Assembly: GCA_938003715.1 (NCBI GenBank)
Contig: CALKYK010000265.1
Coordinates: 1-12,453 of the forward strand
Length of the DNA: 12,453 nucleotides
Direction of reading: 5' to 3'
Source of the DNA: an uncultured Gammaproteobacteria bacterium
GTDB lineage: Bacteria; Pseudomonadota; Gammaproteobacteria; Steroidobacterales; Woeseiaceae
The notes beneath the pieces are model-generated. The model worked only from the letters and a program-made list of their open reading frames with translations, ran no database searches and had not been told where the DNA came from. Numbering within the stretch: position 1 is the stretch's first letter; each line of letters begins with the position of its first letter. A program made the position numbers and the translations under genes. Below, one piece after another: positions 1 to 7,176 of this stretch.

Positions 1-1266
1 GACTTTGCGCCCAACTGGTTCAAGCTGCAGTCGGTGAACGGCACCGGCATCGGCGCGGTGCTGGACGATCCGAACATGTACGCGATCGAATACGGCTACC
101 TGACCGGCTCCGACAGCCCGGACGATGCGATCGTGAAGCGGCACAACAACCGCGCCTACTACGCGCAGGGCGTGCAGGCGAAGCTGGGCCGCGAGCTGTT
201 GTGGGGCGACATGCAGGTCGCGCTGACGGCCGGCGTGCGCGTGCACGAGGACGAGGAAGACCGGCTGCAGAGCGAGGACGGGTTTCGTATGGAAAACGGC
301 ATGCTCGTGCAGACGTCGACCGGTGCGCCGGGGTCGCAGGCGAACCGGGTGAGCCGCGCCGATGCGGTGTCGTATTTCGTCGACGCGGAAGTGCGGACCG
401 GCGCCTGGACGTTCACGCCGGGGCTGCGCGTCGAGGACATCGACATGACGCGGTTCGACTATTCGACCGCTGATCCGTCGAGAGTCGCCGGGCCGACCCG
501 GGTGCGCACGAATTCGGCGTCGGTGCTGATCCCGGGCTTCGGCGCTCTGTATCGCCTGAACGATCAATGGCGCGTGCTGGCCGGCGTCCATCGCGGCTAC
601 AACCCGCCGGCGCCGGGCAGCACGGCCAGCGAGGAGGACAGCCTGAACGTCGAGCTCGGTTTCCGTTACGCCGGCGAGCGACTCGCGCTCGAGGCGATCG
701 CCTTTAACAACGACTACGACAACCTGGTGGGCACCGTAACCGCCTCGACCGGCGGTGGGGGCGCAATCGGCGACCAGTTCGACGGTGGCGAGGTGCTGGT
801 GCGCGGACTCGAATTGAGCGCAGCATACGACGTGCGCGCGGGCAACTGGTCCTTGCCGCTGGGTCTCGAATACACGTGGACGTCGAAGGCGGAATTCGAG
901 AACGCGTTCGAGTCGGACTTCGATCCCTGGGCCGACGTCGAGGTGGGCGACGAACTACCGTACATCCCGGAGCACCAGCTGTCCGCGCGGGCCGGGCTGC
1001 AAGCCGAGCGCCTGGGCGTCAACGTGGCGGCGAGCTACGTCGGCCGCATGCGGACCGTAGCCGGACGCGGCGCCCTGCCCTCGGAGACGATCGGCTCGCG
1101 CGTCGTGTGGGATATGGCGGCGCGCTGGCGCCTGTCGGATGTGTGGTCGGCGTACGTGAAGGTCGACAACCTGTTCGACGAAGTCTACGTCGCGGCGCGA
1201 CGCCCGGCGGGATTGCGCCCGGGGCTGGAGCGCACCGCGTACGTCGGCATCACGCTGCAGCGCTGA
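1..1266 (+). CDS. TonB-dependent outer-membrane receptor, FecA-like, C-terminal part (5' end outside window)
   Basis: This is the last 421 residues of a TonB-dependent receptor; the frame is open back to base 1, so plug and TonB box lie upstream of the window. The protein is an outer-membrane beta-barrel that imports a ferric chelate, driven by TonB-ExbBD. The evidence is the alternating aromatic and hydrophobic strands throughout, a segment near residue 195 reading GVHRGYNPPAPGS followed by the EEDSLNVELGFRY strand typical of FecA-type barrels, and the classic C-terminal block (KVDNLFDEVYV, then RPGLERTAYVGITLQR). It ends in Arg rather than the commonly seen terminal aromatic residue. A perfect hairpin lies 16 bases after the stop. 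An iron-citrate-like substrate is inferred from resemblance and from the iron genes downstream; the true ligand cannot be read here. Confidence 0.92.
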   Translation, partial: DFAPNWFKLQSVNGTGIGAVLDDPNMYAIEYGYLTGSDSPDDAIVKRHNNRAYYAQGVQAKLGRELLWGDMQVALTAGVRVHEDEEDRLQSEDGFRMENGMLVQTSTGAPGSQANRVSRADAVSYFVDAEVRTGAWTFTPGLRVEDIDMTRFDYSTADPSRVAGPTRVRTNSASVLIPGFGALYRLNDQWRVLAGVHRGYNPPAPGSTASEEDSLNVELGFRYAGERLALEAIAFNNDYDNLVGTVTASTGGGGAIGDQFDGGEVLVRGLELSAAYDVRAGNWSLPLGLEYTWTSKAEFENAFESDFDPWADVEVGDELPYIPEHQLSARAGLQAERLGVNVAASYVGRMRTVAGRGALPSETIGSRVVWDMAARWRLSDVWSAYVKVDNLFDEVYVAARRPAGLRPGLERTAYVGITLQR

Positions 1267-1282
1267 ATCTTTGTTCGTTGCC

Positions 1283-1308
1283 AATCTGTCGCCGTCCGGC
1301 GACAGATT
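1283..1308 (+). terminator. Perfect 12-bp inverted repeat after the receptor gene
   Basis: AATCTGTCGCCG and its exact reverse complement CGGCGACAGATT are separated by only two bases, so the practical fold is an 11-bp stem with a 4-base loop. It starts 16 bases after the receptor stop. No U-run follows it (next bases cggccgtgcccg), so it is either a factor-assisted terminator or a 3'-end stabilising hairpin. Confidence 0.6.
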
Positions 1309-1389
1309 CGGCCGTGCCCGTGCCGGCCGTGTGCAGTATTCTTTATGCCGCTCACACCGGCATTCAGATGAAGTCACGCGGAGGACTTT

Positions 1390-1881
1390 ATGGCGATGTT
1401 CAAGCGAGGAGATAGAGACGGGCGCGATCTCGCGTCGCCGCCGAAACTCGGCGAGGCGCGGCCGATCCGGTCCCGCAATGTTTCAGTGATCGGCCCGACG
1501 CTGGTCTTCAAGGGCGAGCTTTCCGCCGACGAGGACCTTGTGATCGAGGGCGATATCGAGGGGACGATCGCGCATCACAAGAAGCACCTGACGGTGGGCA
1601 AGCAGGGGCGCGTCAAGGCCGACATTCACGCCAGCTCGGTCATCGTAGAGGGCCGGCTGATCGGCGACATCCACAGCGAGGGCGTGGTGTCGCTGGCGAA
1701 GGGTTCCGACGTCCGCGGCAACATTTACTGCAGCCGCATCGTCATGGAGGACGGGGCTCGCTACGAGGGCCGGATCGACATGAGCCAGGCGCCGGTATTC
1801 GAGGTCGAGGAAGATCCCGAGGACGTGCCCGGGGAAGTCGAAGGGCTGAAGGCCGTCGAGGACGAGAAGATCCCGGCCTGA
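1390..1881 (+). CDS. Bactofilin (polymer-forming cytoskeletal protein)
   Basis: A 163-residue bactofilin (DUF583 family), a small protein that polymerises without nucleotide into filaments or membrane-associated sheets and scaffolds cell-wall or polar structures. The core at about residues 33-133 is a right-handed beta-helix made of short repeats with regular hydrophobic positions and glycines: VIGPTLVFKGEL, then LVIEGDIEGTI, SSVIVEGRLIGDI, VVSLAKGSDVRGNIY and IVMEDGARYEGRIDM. The flanks fit the family: a basic, disordered N-terminus (RGDRDGRD, then PPKLGEARP) and a very acidic C-terminal tail. GGAGGA at 1380-1385 serves the ATG at 1390; a second ATG at 1396 is ten bases from it and is an equally possible start. 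No peptidoglycan hydrolase is next to it, unlike many bactofilin loci. Confidence 0.93.
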   Translation: MAMFKRGDRDGRDLASPPKLGEARPIRSRNVSVIGPTLVFKGELSADEDLVIEGDIEGTIAHHKKHLTVGKQGRVKADIHASSVIVEGRLIGDIHSEGVVSLAKGSDVRGNIYCSRIVMEDGARYEGRIDMSQAPVFEVEEDPEDVPGEVEGLKAVEDEKIPA

Positions 1882-1888
1882 GCGGTTA

Positions 1889-1923
1889 CGGGCGTCTGCC
1901 CGGCCCTGGATATCTGATTTTTT
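1889..1923 (+). terminator. Possible weak terminator after the bactofilin gene
   Basis: A short hairpin, CGGGC-gtct-GCCCG (1889-1902), sits 8 bases after the bactofilin stop, and a run of six T lies at 1918-1923. The gap of about 15 bases between stem and T-run is longer than in a standard intrinsic terminator, so this is tentative. The rest of 1924-2059 shows no gene or clear signal. Confidence 0.3.
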
Positions 1924-2059
1924 CTCCCCGCCCCGGGCTGGACTGACCGGTGTCGACAGCCTCGGACCGCACTTGAGGGGCCCGACGGTCGGGGTTCCCG
2001 TCCCTTGTCGGATCCGCGGCGTCCGGGCCACTCGAGCCATGTCCCGCATTGGACGTAAT

Positions 2060-2078
2060 GTTATTGACAATCATTCTC
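2060..2078 (+). promoter_or_regulatory. Fur box upstream of bfd
   Basis: GTTATTGACAATCATTCTC matches the 19-base Fur consensus (GATAATGATAATCATTATC) at 15 of 19 positions by direct comparison. It covers the TTGACA -35 element of the bfd promoter, so binding by iron-loaded Fur would block RNA polymerase. This fits the known biology: Bfd reduces bacterioferritin to release stored iron and is made under iron starvation. Confidence 0.85.
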
Positions 2079-2092
2079 ATTTGCGTTCCAAT
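2064..2092 (+). promoter_or_regulatory. Sigma-70-type promoter of bfd
   Basis: A perfect -35 TTGACA at 2064-2069 and a -10 TCCAAT (4 of 6) at 2087-2092, spaced 17 bases. Transcription would start near 2099, about 23 bases before the bfd ATG, leaving room for the purine-rich ribosome site AGGGGAAGG at 2102-2110. Confidence 0.6.
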
Positions 2093-2121
2093 TACGGCAC
2101 GAGGGGAAGGACTGTCGACGC

Positions 2122-2319
2122 ATGTACGTCTGTATTTGCAAATCAGTGACGGACAAACAGATTCGCCGTGCGGCGGCGCAGGGCGTGGACAATGTCGTCG
2201 AGCTGCGCGCGGCGCTCGGCGTCGCGTCGGGATGCGGCCGCTGTGCGGACACGGCACAGGAGATCCTGGACACCGAGCGGGGGGGACAACCCACCGTGTA
2301 CGTGCCCGCTCCGGCCTGA
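2122..2319 (+). CDS. bfd: Bacterioferritin-associated ferredoxin
   Basis: A 65-residue [2Fe-2S] protein of the BFD-like family. It docks on bacterioferritin and passes electrons through the heme to reduce and release stored iron. The four cluster cysteines are all present in the diagnostic spacing: C4 and C6 (CIC) and C38 and C41 (CGRC). The intervening helical segment (TDKQIRRAAAQGVDNVVELRAALG) is typical of the family. The length matches the family norm of about 64-75 residues. The start at 2122 gives the usual MYVCIC N-terminus and follows AGGGGAAGG with 11 bases between. It lies behind a Fur box and 128 bases upstream of bfr, but a strong terminator separates the two, so they are probably regulated in opposite senses. 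Confidence 0.96.
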   Translation: MYVCICKSVTDKQIRRAAAQGVDNVVELRAALGVASGCGRCADTAQEILDTERGGQPTVYVPAPA

Positions 2320-2355
2320 TAACGCGAAGCGAAACGAGAATTATTTCTTTTTAAT

Positions 2356-2377
2356 CCGGCAGTTAGCCGGTTTTTTT
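2356..2377 (+). terminator. Intrinsic terminator between bfd and bfr
   Basis: CCGGC (2356-2360), loop AGTTA, GCCGG (2366-2370), followed directly by seven T (2371-2377). This is a textbook rho-independent terminator 36 bases after the bfd stop. It isolates the Fur-controlled bfd transcript from bfr. Confidence 0.9.
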
Positions 2378-2405
2378 GTGCCCGGTACATGGACCGCCCT
2401 AGAAT
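2376..2405 (+). promoter_or_regulatory. Candidate promoter of bfr
   Basis: A -10 element TAGAAT (5 of 6) at 2400-2405 and a weak -35 TTGTGC at 2376-2381, spaced 18 bases, lie just after the bfd terminator. Transcription would start near 2412, about 36 bases before the bfr ATG. No Fur-box match is seen here. Confidence 0.45.
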
Positions 2406-2447
2406 GTGCGGATCTATTCCCATGCCGCATCGAATGGAGCACGATCA

Positions 2448-2912
2448 ATGAAAGGCGACGCCACCGTCATCGAACATCTGAACCGGGTCCTCAAGAACGA
2501 GCTGACTGCGATCAACCAGTACTTCCTGCATTCAAGAATGCTGAAAGACTGGGGCTACGAATCGCTGGGCGAAAAGGAGTACGAGGAATCGATCGACGAG
2601 ATGAAGCACGCCGACGAGATCATCGAGCGAATCCTGTTTCTCGAGGGGCTGCCGAACCTGCAGGATCTCGGCAAGCTGCGCATAGGTGAGGACGTGCCGG
2701 AGATCCTGCAGTGCGACCTGGATTTGGAACTGGACGCCCTGCCCGACCTGCGCGCCGCGATTTCCTACTGCGAGGCGCACAAGGACTTCGTCAGTCGCGA
2801 CCTGTTCGACGGAATCCTGAAGTCCGAGGAAGAACACGTCGACTGGCTGGAGACGCAGCTGGGGCTGCTGGAGAGCCTTGGCGAACAGAATTACCTGCAG
2901 TCGGCGAAGTAG
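2448..2912 (+). CDS. bfr: Bacterioferritin (heme-containing iron store)
   Basis: A 154-residue bacterioferritin, which assembles into a 24-subunit cage that oxidises Fe(II) and stores ferric mineral. Every diagnostic residue sits at its standard position: ferroxidase ligands E18, E51, H54, E94, E127 and H130, and M52, the axial ligand of the heme shared between two subunits. The four-helix bundle plus short fifth helix is complete, and the length matches the family. The ATG at 2448 is preferred over an in-frame ATG at 2406 because it has GGAG at 2436-2439 with 8 bases spacing and gives the canonical numbering. It ends with adjacent TAG and TGA stops and converges on the next gene, with 37 bases between them. 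Confidence 0.97.
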   Translation: MKGDATVIEHLNRVLKNELTAINQYFLHSRMLKDWGYESLGEKEYEESIDEMKHADEIIERILFLEGLPNLQDLGKLRIGEDVPEILQCDLDLELDALPDLRAAISYCEAHKDFVSRDLFDGILKSEEEHVDWLETQLGLLESLGEQNYLQSAK

Positions 2913-2949
2913 TGAGCCGACGGCACGGCGGACGAAACCGTAGCAAGCC

Positions 2950-5900
2950 TCAATCGGCGGTGTTGACGCGTTCGGCTTGCGACTGATTGCTGTCGCGAGG
3001 TGCAAGTTGTGTGTCGTTCGCCATCGCGGCGAGTAACGCCACGTACAGGGGCACCGGTTGATCCAAGAACGTCGGCCGCCAGTAGGTCGTAATGAGGTAG
3101 CGCGCGAAGTCATACCGGCCGGCCGAAATCGCACCCAGCAATCCCGCACTCAGCGCGTATCGCGCGTGCGCAGGAGAAGCCGCAGAAAAATCACCTTCCA
3201 GGGCATCGACAGAACGGGAAATAATCGCATCGGGGTCGCGGCCGGCAATTGCCACATACAACTCGAATGCCTCATCGTCGTCGGACGCCGGTCTGCATGA
3301 CGAGTTCCTCAGGCTATCGATGACTGCAATTCCGTCGTGGGGAGACAGGTACGGAAGCGACTTTTCAGCTATATCCAGCACCGCCATTTTCCATGCGCCT
3401 GTGTCAATGCTTTTTTCACAGGTCTCGCCGCTGGAAAATACCCACGTATATTGATCAACCAGATCGATATACAAAGGGTGATTTGAAGCATTCCGTTCGA
3501 TACCGGTTCCGGTGATCGCGTTGCCGATCAGAACGGCGCGAGCGCCGACAATATTCCGCACTCGGTCGACATAGTTCGAGTCCGTCAGCTCGGAGAATTG
3601 CACGACTTCGTCGTTCAGCATTTCGACGAGGGGCTGTGGTGCAAGTTGCAGGGTAAGGAACAGGTCAGCGGTCCGACCGTTGAAACGGGCTTCAGCCGCA
3701 CGTTGATCCACAAAAGGAAAGTAGACGGAATTTGCCGGTATATTTGCCGAGTTCAGTATCGGGTCGGCTTTCGATTTCGCGAGCAACAGTCTGACGTTGA
3801 TATCTTCCAGCGAGTTGACGTGGATTCTCGACAGGTTGCCGGCCAGGTTCGCATCGAATACGGGCAGCCACTGCGGATCGCCCAGCGCGCCCCGATTGCG
3901 CGCAATCACCAGGATATTTCCGGTATCCATCGTAAAGACGGCATAGTCGTCGAAATTTTCAGATATCGATTTCAGAATCGAAACCACGAGTTCATTGTCG
4001 AATTCGTATAACTGAATCCATTGGGCGAAAATGCCGTCCTCCGCCAGGTTGCGACGAACAAGCGCGTAAAACTCCGTCGAAAAAAGACCAGCCACTCCTC
4101 GGACCCACGGGTTTGACGGCTCCGCGATGATGATGTCGTGTTCGAGTTCGTTCCGTGCGAAGTAGATCTTCGCGTCGTCAATTTGAATCCGGCTCCTGGC
4201 ATCGCGATACGCACGATCGACCTTGTCGCCAAAGAATCTTGCAGCCTCTACGACCGCCGGCTCGATTTCTATTGTGGTGACCGCATGGATATCTTCGTTG
4301 CCGAGCAGGACGTGACTGGTCAGACCGGACCCGAATCCGACATTGACAACCGAGGTGGCCGCCGGATTGAACGACATTGGCAGTGCACCCAGAAGCGTCA
4401 TTGTTACTTCGTCGAGCGCGATTGGCTCGGCGTCGAACTGCTGCAATGCCGCTTCCGGTTTGCCGTTGATCGAGAGCGACAGAATTCCGTCCGGATGCTC
4501 CACCAGCAGCACGCTCGATGACCGGCCGTCCTTCGAGTACCTGATTTTTGCCTGTTCCAGGCTCTTCGCATCTCCATGCCGGAAGACGCCGGAAGAAACA
4601 ATTCGATAGTCGATCCGTATCGACGCAATCATTGCGATCAGCACCACACAGCCGAGCGAAGTCGCAATCGTCCGGTAACGTGACAGTGGCTGGCGCATCA
4701 GGAAAACGAATCCGAGCAGGATATCGAGCACGGCGCCAAGGACGATGAGCTGCTTCATCCCGAGAGCCGGCATGCCGACATGCACGGCGAACAGCACGCC
4801 GACTATTGCCCCGATAGTATTTGCGGCATAGATACGGCCAATGCACCGCTCGCCTTGACCATCGTGGAATAGAATTGCGGTAAACAGCGGCAATGTCATG
4901 CCTGCAAAAAACGTTGCCGGCAACATGACCGCCAGCGCAATTAGATGCGTGCTTGCGGCGAAAGACCAGTATTCACTTCCAGTCGATCTGGCATGAGACA
5001 GGATCGAACTCATCCAGTCGAACGACGCCAGGAACACCGGGACGGTCGCCAATGCACACAGTCCCATCAGGATCTGCACAACGCCGGCATACTGAATCGG
5101 CGATGGCGTTCTATCCACAACACGTCGTATCCAGAGGCCGCCGAGCGCCAGACCGGAGATGAAAGCGCTGATCATCAGTTCGAAGGAGTGGGTTGTGCCA
5201 CCGAGCACGTGGGAAAGCATCCGAACCCAACTGATCTCGTAAATGAACGAAGCCATCCCGGATACGAACGCCGCCGTTACGACCAGCACTTGCAAATTGC
5301 GCGACCGGTTCGGTGCCGGCAGCGCAGGACTTCCCTGCTTTCCTGTCGAATCCCGCGACGTGTAGGCCATCCAAACGGCAAATCCGACAAAGATATTCAA
5401 TAATCCCGCCGTCAATATTGCGCCCGGAAGCCCGACCATGCGGATGAGCCAAAAGGCACTTGCGAGCACGCCAATGGCCGCACCGGCGCTGTTGACGAAA
5501 TAGAGCACCGCGATTCTGGAACCGGCATCGCCACTGGCGACCCGAACGACGCTCGCCGACATCAGCGGAAACGTTGCGCCGAGCAGGATGGATTGCGGCG
5601 CGATGAGAGTTGCCGCGATCAGCGTAGCGATCGTTTCGGTGACCAGCGAGTCACCGTAAACCGGCACTATCGATTCGAGAAAGAAGTTAAAGGAAAAGTC
5701 GAATACGCCATGGAAGACCACAGCCACCAGACCCACCGCAATTTCGATCAACGCATAAATCTTTAGCGGGTATTTCACCCTGTCGGAAAATCGACTGGCA
5801 ATCCATGAACCGGCCGCGATTCCGCCCATGAATATGACGAGGACCAGCGACTGCGCGTTCGCTGAATGTCCGAGAAGAAGCGCAAGGTAGTGCGACCAGA

Positions 5901-5997
5901 CGGACTCGTATATCAGAGCTGCGAACCCGGAAATCGCGAACAGGAGGTACAGCAGAACCAAGCTTGTTGATTGAGTTTCGTTCCTGGTCAAAATCAA
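2950..5997 (-). CDS. Multi-pass membrane protein fused to a spermidine-synthase-like methyltransferase-fold domain
   Basis: This 1015-residue inner-membrane protein is of the fused transporter/spermidine-synthase type. Residues about 12-460 form many membrane helices, with an internal duplication: SGFAALIYESVW at residue 23 recurs as SGMASFIYEISW at residue 246. Residues about 470-740 resemble the spermidine synthase fold, with the nucleotide-binding motif GFGSGL at 554-559 and the acidic strand end TIEIEP. At 626 the motif is EPSNPW, not the catalytic DSSDP of true aminopropyltransferases, so polyamine synthesis is doubtful; EPSNPW is usual in this fused family. A helical C-terminal stretch of about 270 residues is not recognised. 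No ATG is available: TTG at 5997 or TTG at 5991 must start it, and the ribosome site is weak. It probably shares a transcript with the GNAT upstream. The substrate is unknown. Confidence 0.88.
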   Translation of the reverse strand: MILTRNETQSTSLVLLYLLFAISGFAALIYESVWSHYLALLLGHSANAQSLVLVIFMGGIAAGSWIASRFSDRVKYPLKIYALIEIAVGLVAVVFHGVFDFSFNFFLESIVPVYGDSLVTETIATLIAATLIAPQSILLGATFPLMSASVVRVASGDAGSRIAVLYFVNSAGAAIGVLASAFWLIRMVGLPGAILTAGLLNIFVGFAVWMAYTSRDSTGKQGSPALPAPNRSRNLQVLVVTAAFVSGMASFIYEISWVRMLSHVLGGTTHSFELMISAFISGLALGGLWIRRVVDRTPSPIQYAGVVQILMGLCALATVPVFLASFDWMSSILSHARSTGSEYWSFAASTHLIALAVMLPATFFAGMTLPLFTAILFHDGQGERCIGRIYAANTIGAIVGVLFAVHVGMPALGMKQLIVLGAVLDILLGFVFLMRQPLSRYRTIATSLGCVVLIAMIASIRIDYRIVSSGVFRHGDAKSLEQAKIRYSKDGRSSSVLLVEHPDGILSLSINGKPEAALQQFDAEPIALDEVTMTLLGALPMSFNPAATSVVNVGFGSGLTSHVLLGNEDIHAVTTIEIEPAVVEAARFFGDKVDRAYRDARSRIQIDDAKIYFARNELEHDIIIAEPSNPWVRGVAGLFSTEFYALVRRNLAEDGIFAQWIQLYEFDNELVVSILKSISENFDDYAVFTMDTGNILVIARNRGALGDPQWLPVFDANLAGNLSRIHVNSLEDINVRLLLAKSKADPILNSANIPANSVYFPFVDQRAAEARFNGRTADLFLTLQLAPQPLVEMLNDEVVQFSELTDSNYVDRVRNIVGARAVLIGNAITGTGIERNASNHPLYIDLVDQYTWVFSSGETCEKSIDTGAWKMAVLDIAEKSLPYLSPHDGIAVIDSLRNSSCRPASDDDEAFELYVAIAGRDPDAIISRSVDALEGDFSAASPAHARYALSAGLLGAISAGRYDFARYLITTYWRPTFLDQPVPLYVALLAAMANDTQLAPRDSNQSQAERVNTAD

Positions 5998-6079
5998 GGC
6001 GCCTGTCTGTGATGACGCGAATCCGGCACCATCCCCGAAATCGAGTCAGTCAGTAATCCGTCACTGGCCGGATAATTCG

Positions 6080-6175
6080 TCAATTCTCGAATTGCCGGCA
6101 GAACTCGTCGTAACACAGACCCATTCTCAATACATCCATTCGTTCGCCGTCGATGAGAATTTCCCGCCTCATGAG
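6080..6175 (-). pseudogene. Orphaned in-frame C-terminus of the GNAT acetyltransferase
   Basis: Directly after the TGA of the GNAT gene, the same reading frame continues for 31 codons to a second TGA. The peptide, LMRREILIDGERMDVL followed by RMGLCYDEF, is exactly what GNAT proteins of this group have as their last strands and helix. It is therefore the missing end of the neighbour, not an independent gene. An ATG at 6172 lies only 3 bases past the stop, so a separate 30-residue peptide could be made by re-initiation, but homology argues for one original gene covering 6080-6802 (240 codons before the final stop). Confidence 0.8.
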
Positions 6176-6802
6176 TCACACCACCAGAACGGCGATTGTC
6201 TCATTTAGCAGGATGTTTCGCAAGTGAGTTTGCAGTGTGCTGACGAAAATCTTCTCCAAACCGAGTATTTCCCCGCCATATCGGATCCACAACATCGTCG
6301 CTTCCTCGGCGTAGCCCTGGCCACGAGCGCTCGATTCACCGATCATTTTTCTAAGCTCAGCGCGTTTTTGATGCGTATCGACATCGAGATAGGCCACAGC
6401 GCCCACCGGCTGCCCCGTTTGCAACATGACGATGCCGACCGAATTGGCAGGATTCTGCAGCATCGTACGGATATCGATCGGTTGCGCGGTCGCGCAGGAC
6501 AACAGGAAATGGCGCCCGTACTGATCGCTAATCCAGCCGTTCAAAAGTTCGAAGTCTTCGGCCAGATTCGCCGCACGGATTTGCAACCGCGGCGATGAAA
6601 GCGGAAAGGCCTCGACCTGTAATTCATGAAAAAGTTGCGTCGGCGCACTGTCGTCCGCCGCCAGATCTCCGTCGAGCGAATGATCCAGCAGGTTGTTTAT
6701 CAGCCGTACAATATCGACCTCGGAAAAGCCGTACTTCCTGGCTTCTGCGATTATCGAATTCGCAAATACGGTGACGGTTTCTTCCGGAACGATTTTGATC
6801 AT
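6176..6802 (-). CDS. GNAT-family N-acetyltransferase, cut short by an in-frame TGA
   Basis: A 208-residue protein as read. Residues about 73-208 form a GNAT fold, which transfers an acyl group from acyl-CoA to an amine. The CoA-binding motif A is visible as ARGQGYAEEA (R160, G163, A165), followed by the usual helix and GLEKIFVSTLQTHLRNILLNE. Residues 1-60 are a helical extension (FANSIIAEARKYG, VRLINNLLDHSLDG) not normally part of the fold. The protein stops at residue 208, just before the last strands; these are encoded in the same frame after the TGA (6080-6175). By alignment the TGA replaces a glycine codon, so GGA to TGA would explain it. The start at 6802 is ATG with no clear ribosome site. 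The gene diverges from the NRPS operon and precedes the membrane fusion. Its acyl acceptor is unknown; tailoring of the NRPS product is a guess from context. Confidence 0.85.
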   Translation of the reverse strand: MIKIVPEETVTVFANSIIAEARKYGFSEVDIVRLINNLLDHSLDGDLAADDSAPTQLFHELQVEAFPLSSPRLQIRAANLAEDFELLNGWISDQYGRHFLLSCATAQPIDIRTMLQNPANSVGIVMLQTGQPVGAVAYLDVDTHQKRAELRKMIGESSARGQGYAEEATMLWIRYGGEILGLEKIFVSTLQTHLRNILLNETIAVLVV

Positions 6803-7101
6803 TGCAAAACAGCTGATAACGGCCGGGGCATCCGCTCACCCCGGGCGCTGTCGAGGCCGGGCTGAGCGGCATGGCGTTCGCCAAGATACACGATTGGCGA
6901 TATTCCGCTGAGCGAAACCGAGCACGAAATCACTGCCGCCGGCCGCGGAATCGACCAGTTAACGTCAGCGGATGCCAACCTGGTCACGGATTTTCCACAG
7001 TATCCGTGCGATATGTAAAGGTGCGATCATTTAGGTCAAATCTGCATCGATGATAGACCTTGCGATTTTAGCGATTGTTTCGGCACATCCTGCCAGCAAT
7101 T

Positions 7102-7110
7102 TGCTATGAT
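7102..7110 (+). promoter_or_regulatory. Candidate extended -10 promoter for the NRPS operon
   Basis: TGCTATGAT is an extended -10 element (TGn before TATGAT, 5 of 6 to TATAAT). No good -35 is seen at 16-18 bases spacing, which extended -10 promoters can tolerate. Transcription from about 7117 would give a leader of about 275 bases before the ATG at 7392. The palindrome AGCAATTTGCT (7095-7105) overlaps it and could be an operator. Confidence 0.4.
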
Positions 7111-7164
7111 AAGACCAAGAAAAGAGGCCAATAAATACATAAAAATCAAAAATTAACTTCTGCT

Positions 7165-7176
7165 ATTGCAAGCAAT
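7165..7176. repeat. Small palindrome in the NRPS leader
   Basis: ATTGC-AA-GCAAT is a perfect inverted repeat. The same half-site word AGCAA/TTGCT forms a second palindrome at 7095-7105 (AGCAA-T-TTGCT), 70 bases upstream and over the candidate -10. Two related palindromes at this spacing could bind a dimeric regulator, but no regulator gene lies in the window. Confidence 0.35.

Noticed and set aside
2406..2447. Longer bacterioferritin from ATG at 2406
   Set aside because: That codon overlaps the predicted promoter, lacks a ribosome site, and would shift all ferroxidase ligands from their standard numbering.
2950..5997. Naming the membrane fusion speE
   Set aside because: The catalytic Asp motif of spermidine synthase is replaced by EPSNPW, and the membrane half and long C-terminus set it apart from SpeE.
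6176..6178. TGA in the GNAT gene as selenocysteine or a reassigned codon
   Set aside because: At least four other genes in the window end normally at TGA, the aligned position is a glycine rather than a cysteine, and only a weak 5-bp ATGAG/CTCAT stem follows, unlike a proper SECIS element.
5994..6179. A 61-codon open frame on the - strand starting at GTG that overlaps the GNAT stop
   Set aside because: It reads the region in the wrong frame. The frame continuous with the GNAT gives a recognisable GNAT C-terminus, and this one gives no recognisable protein.
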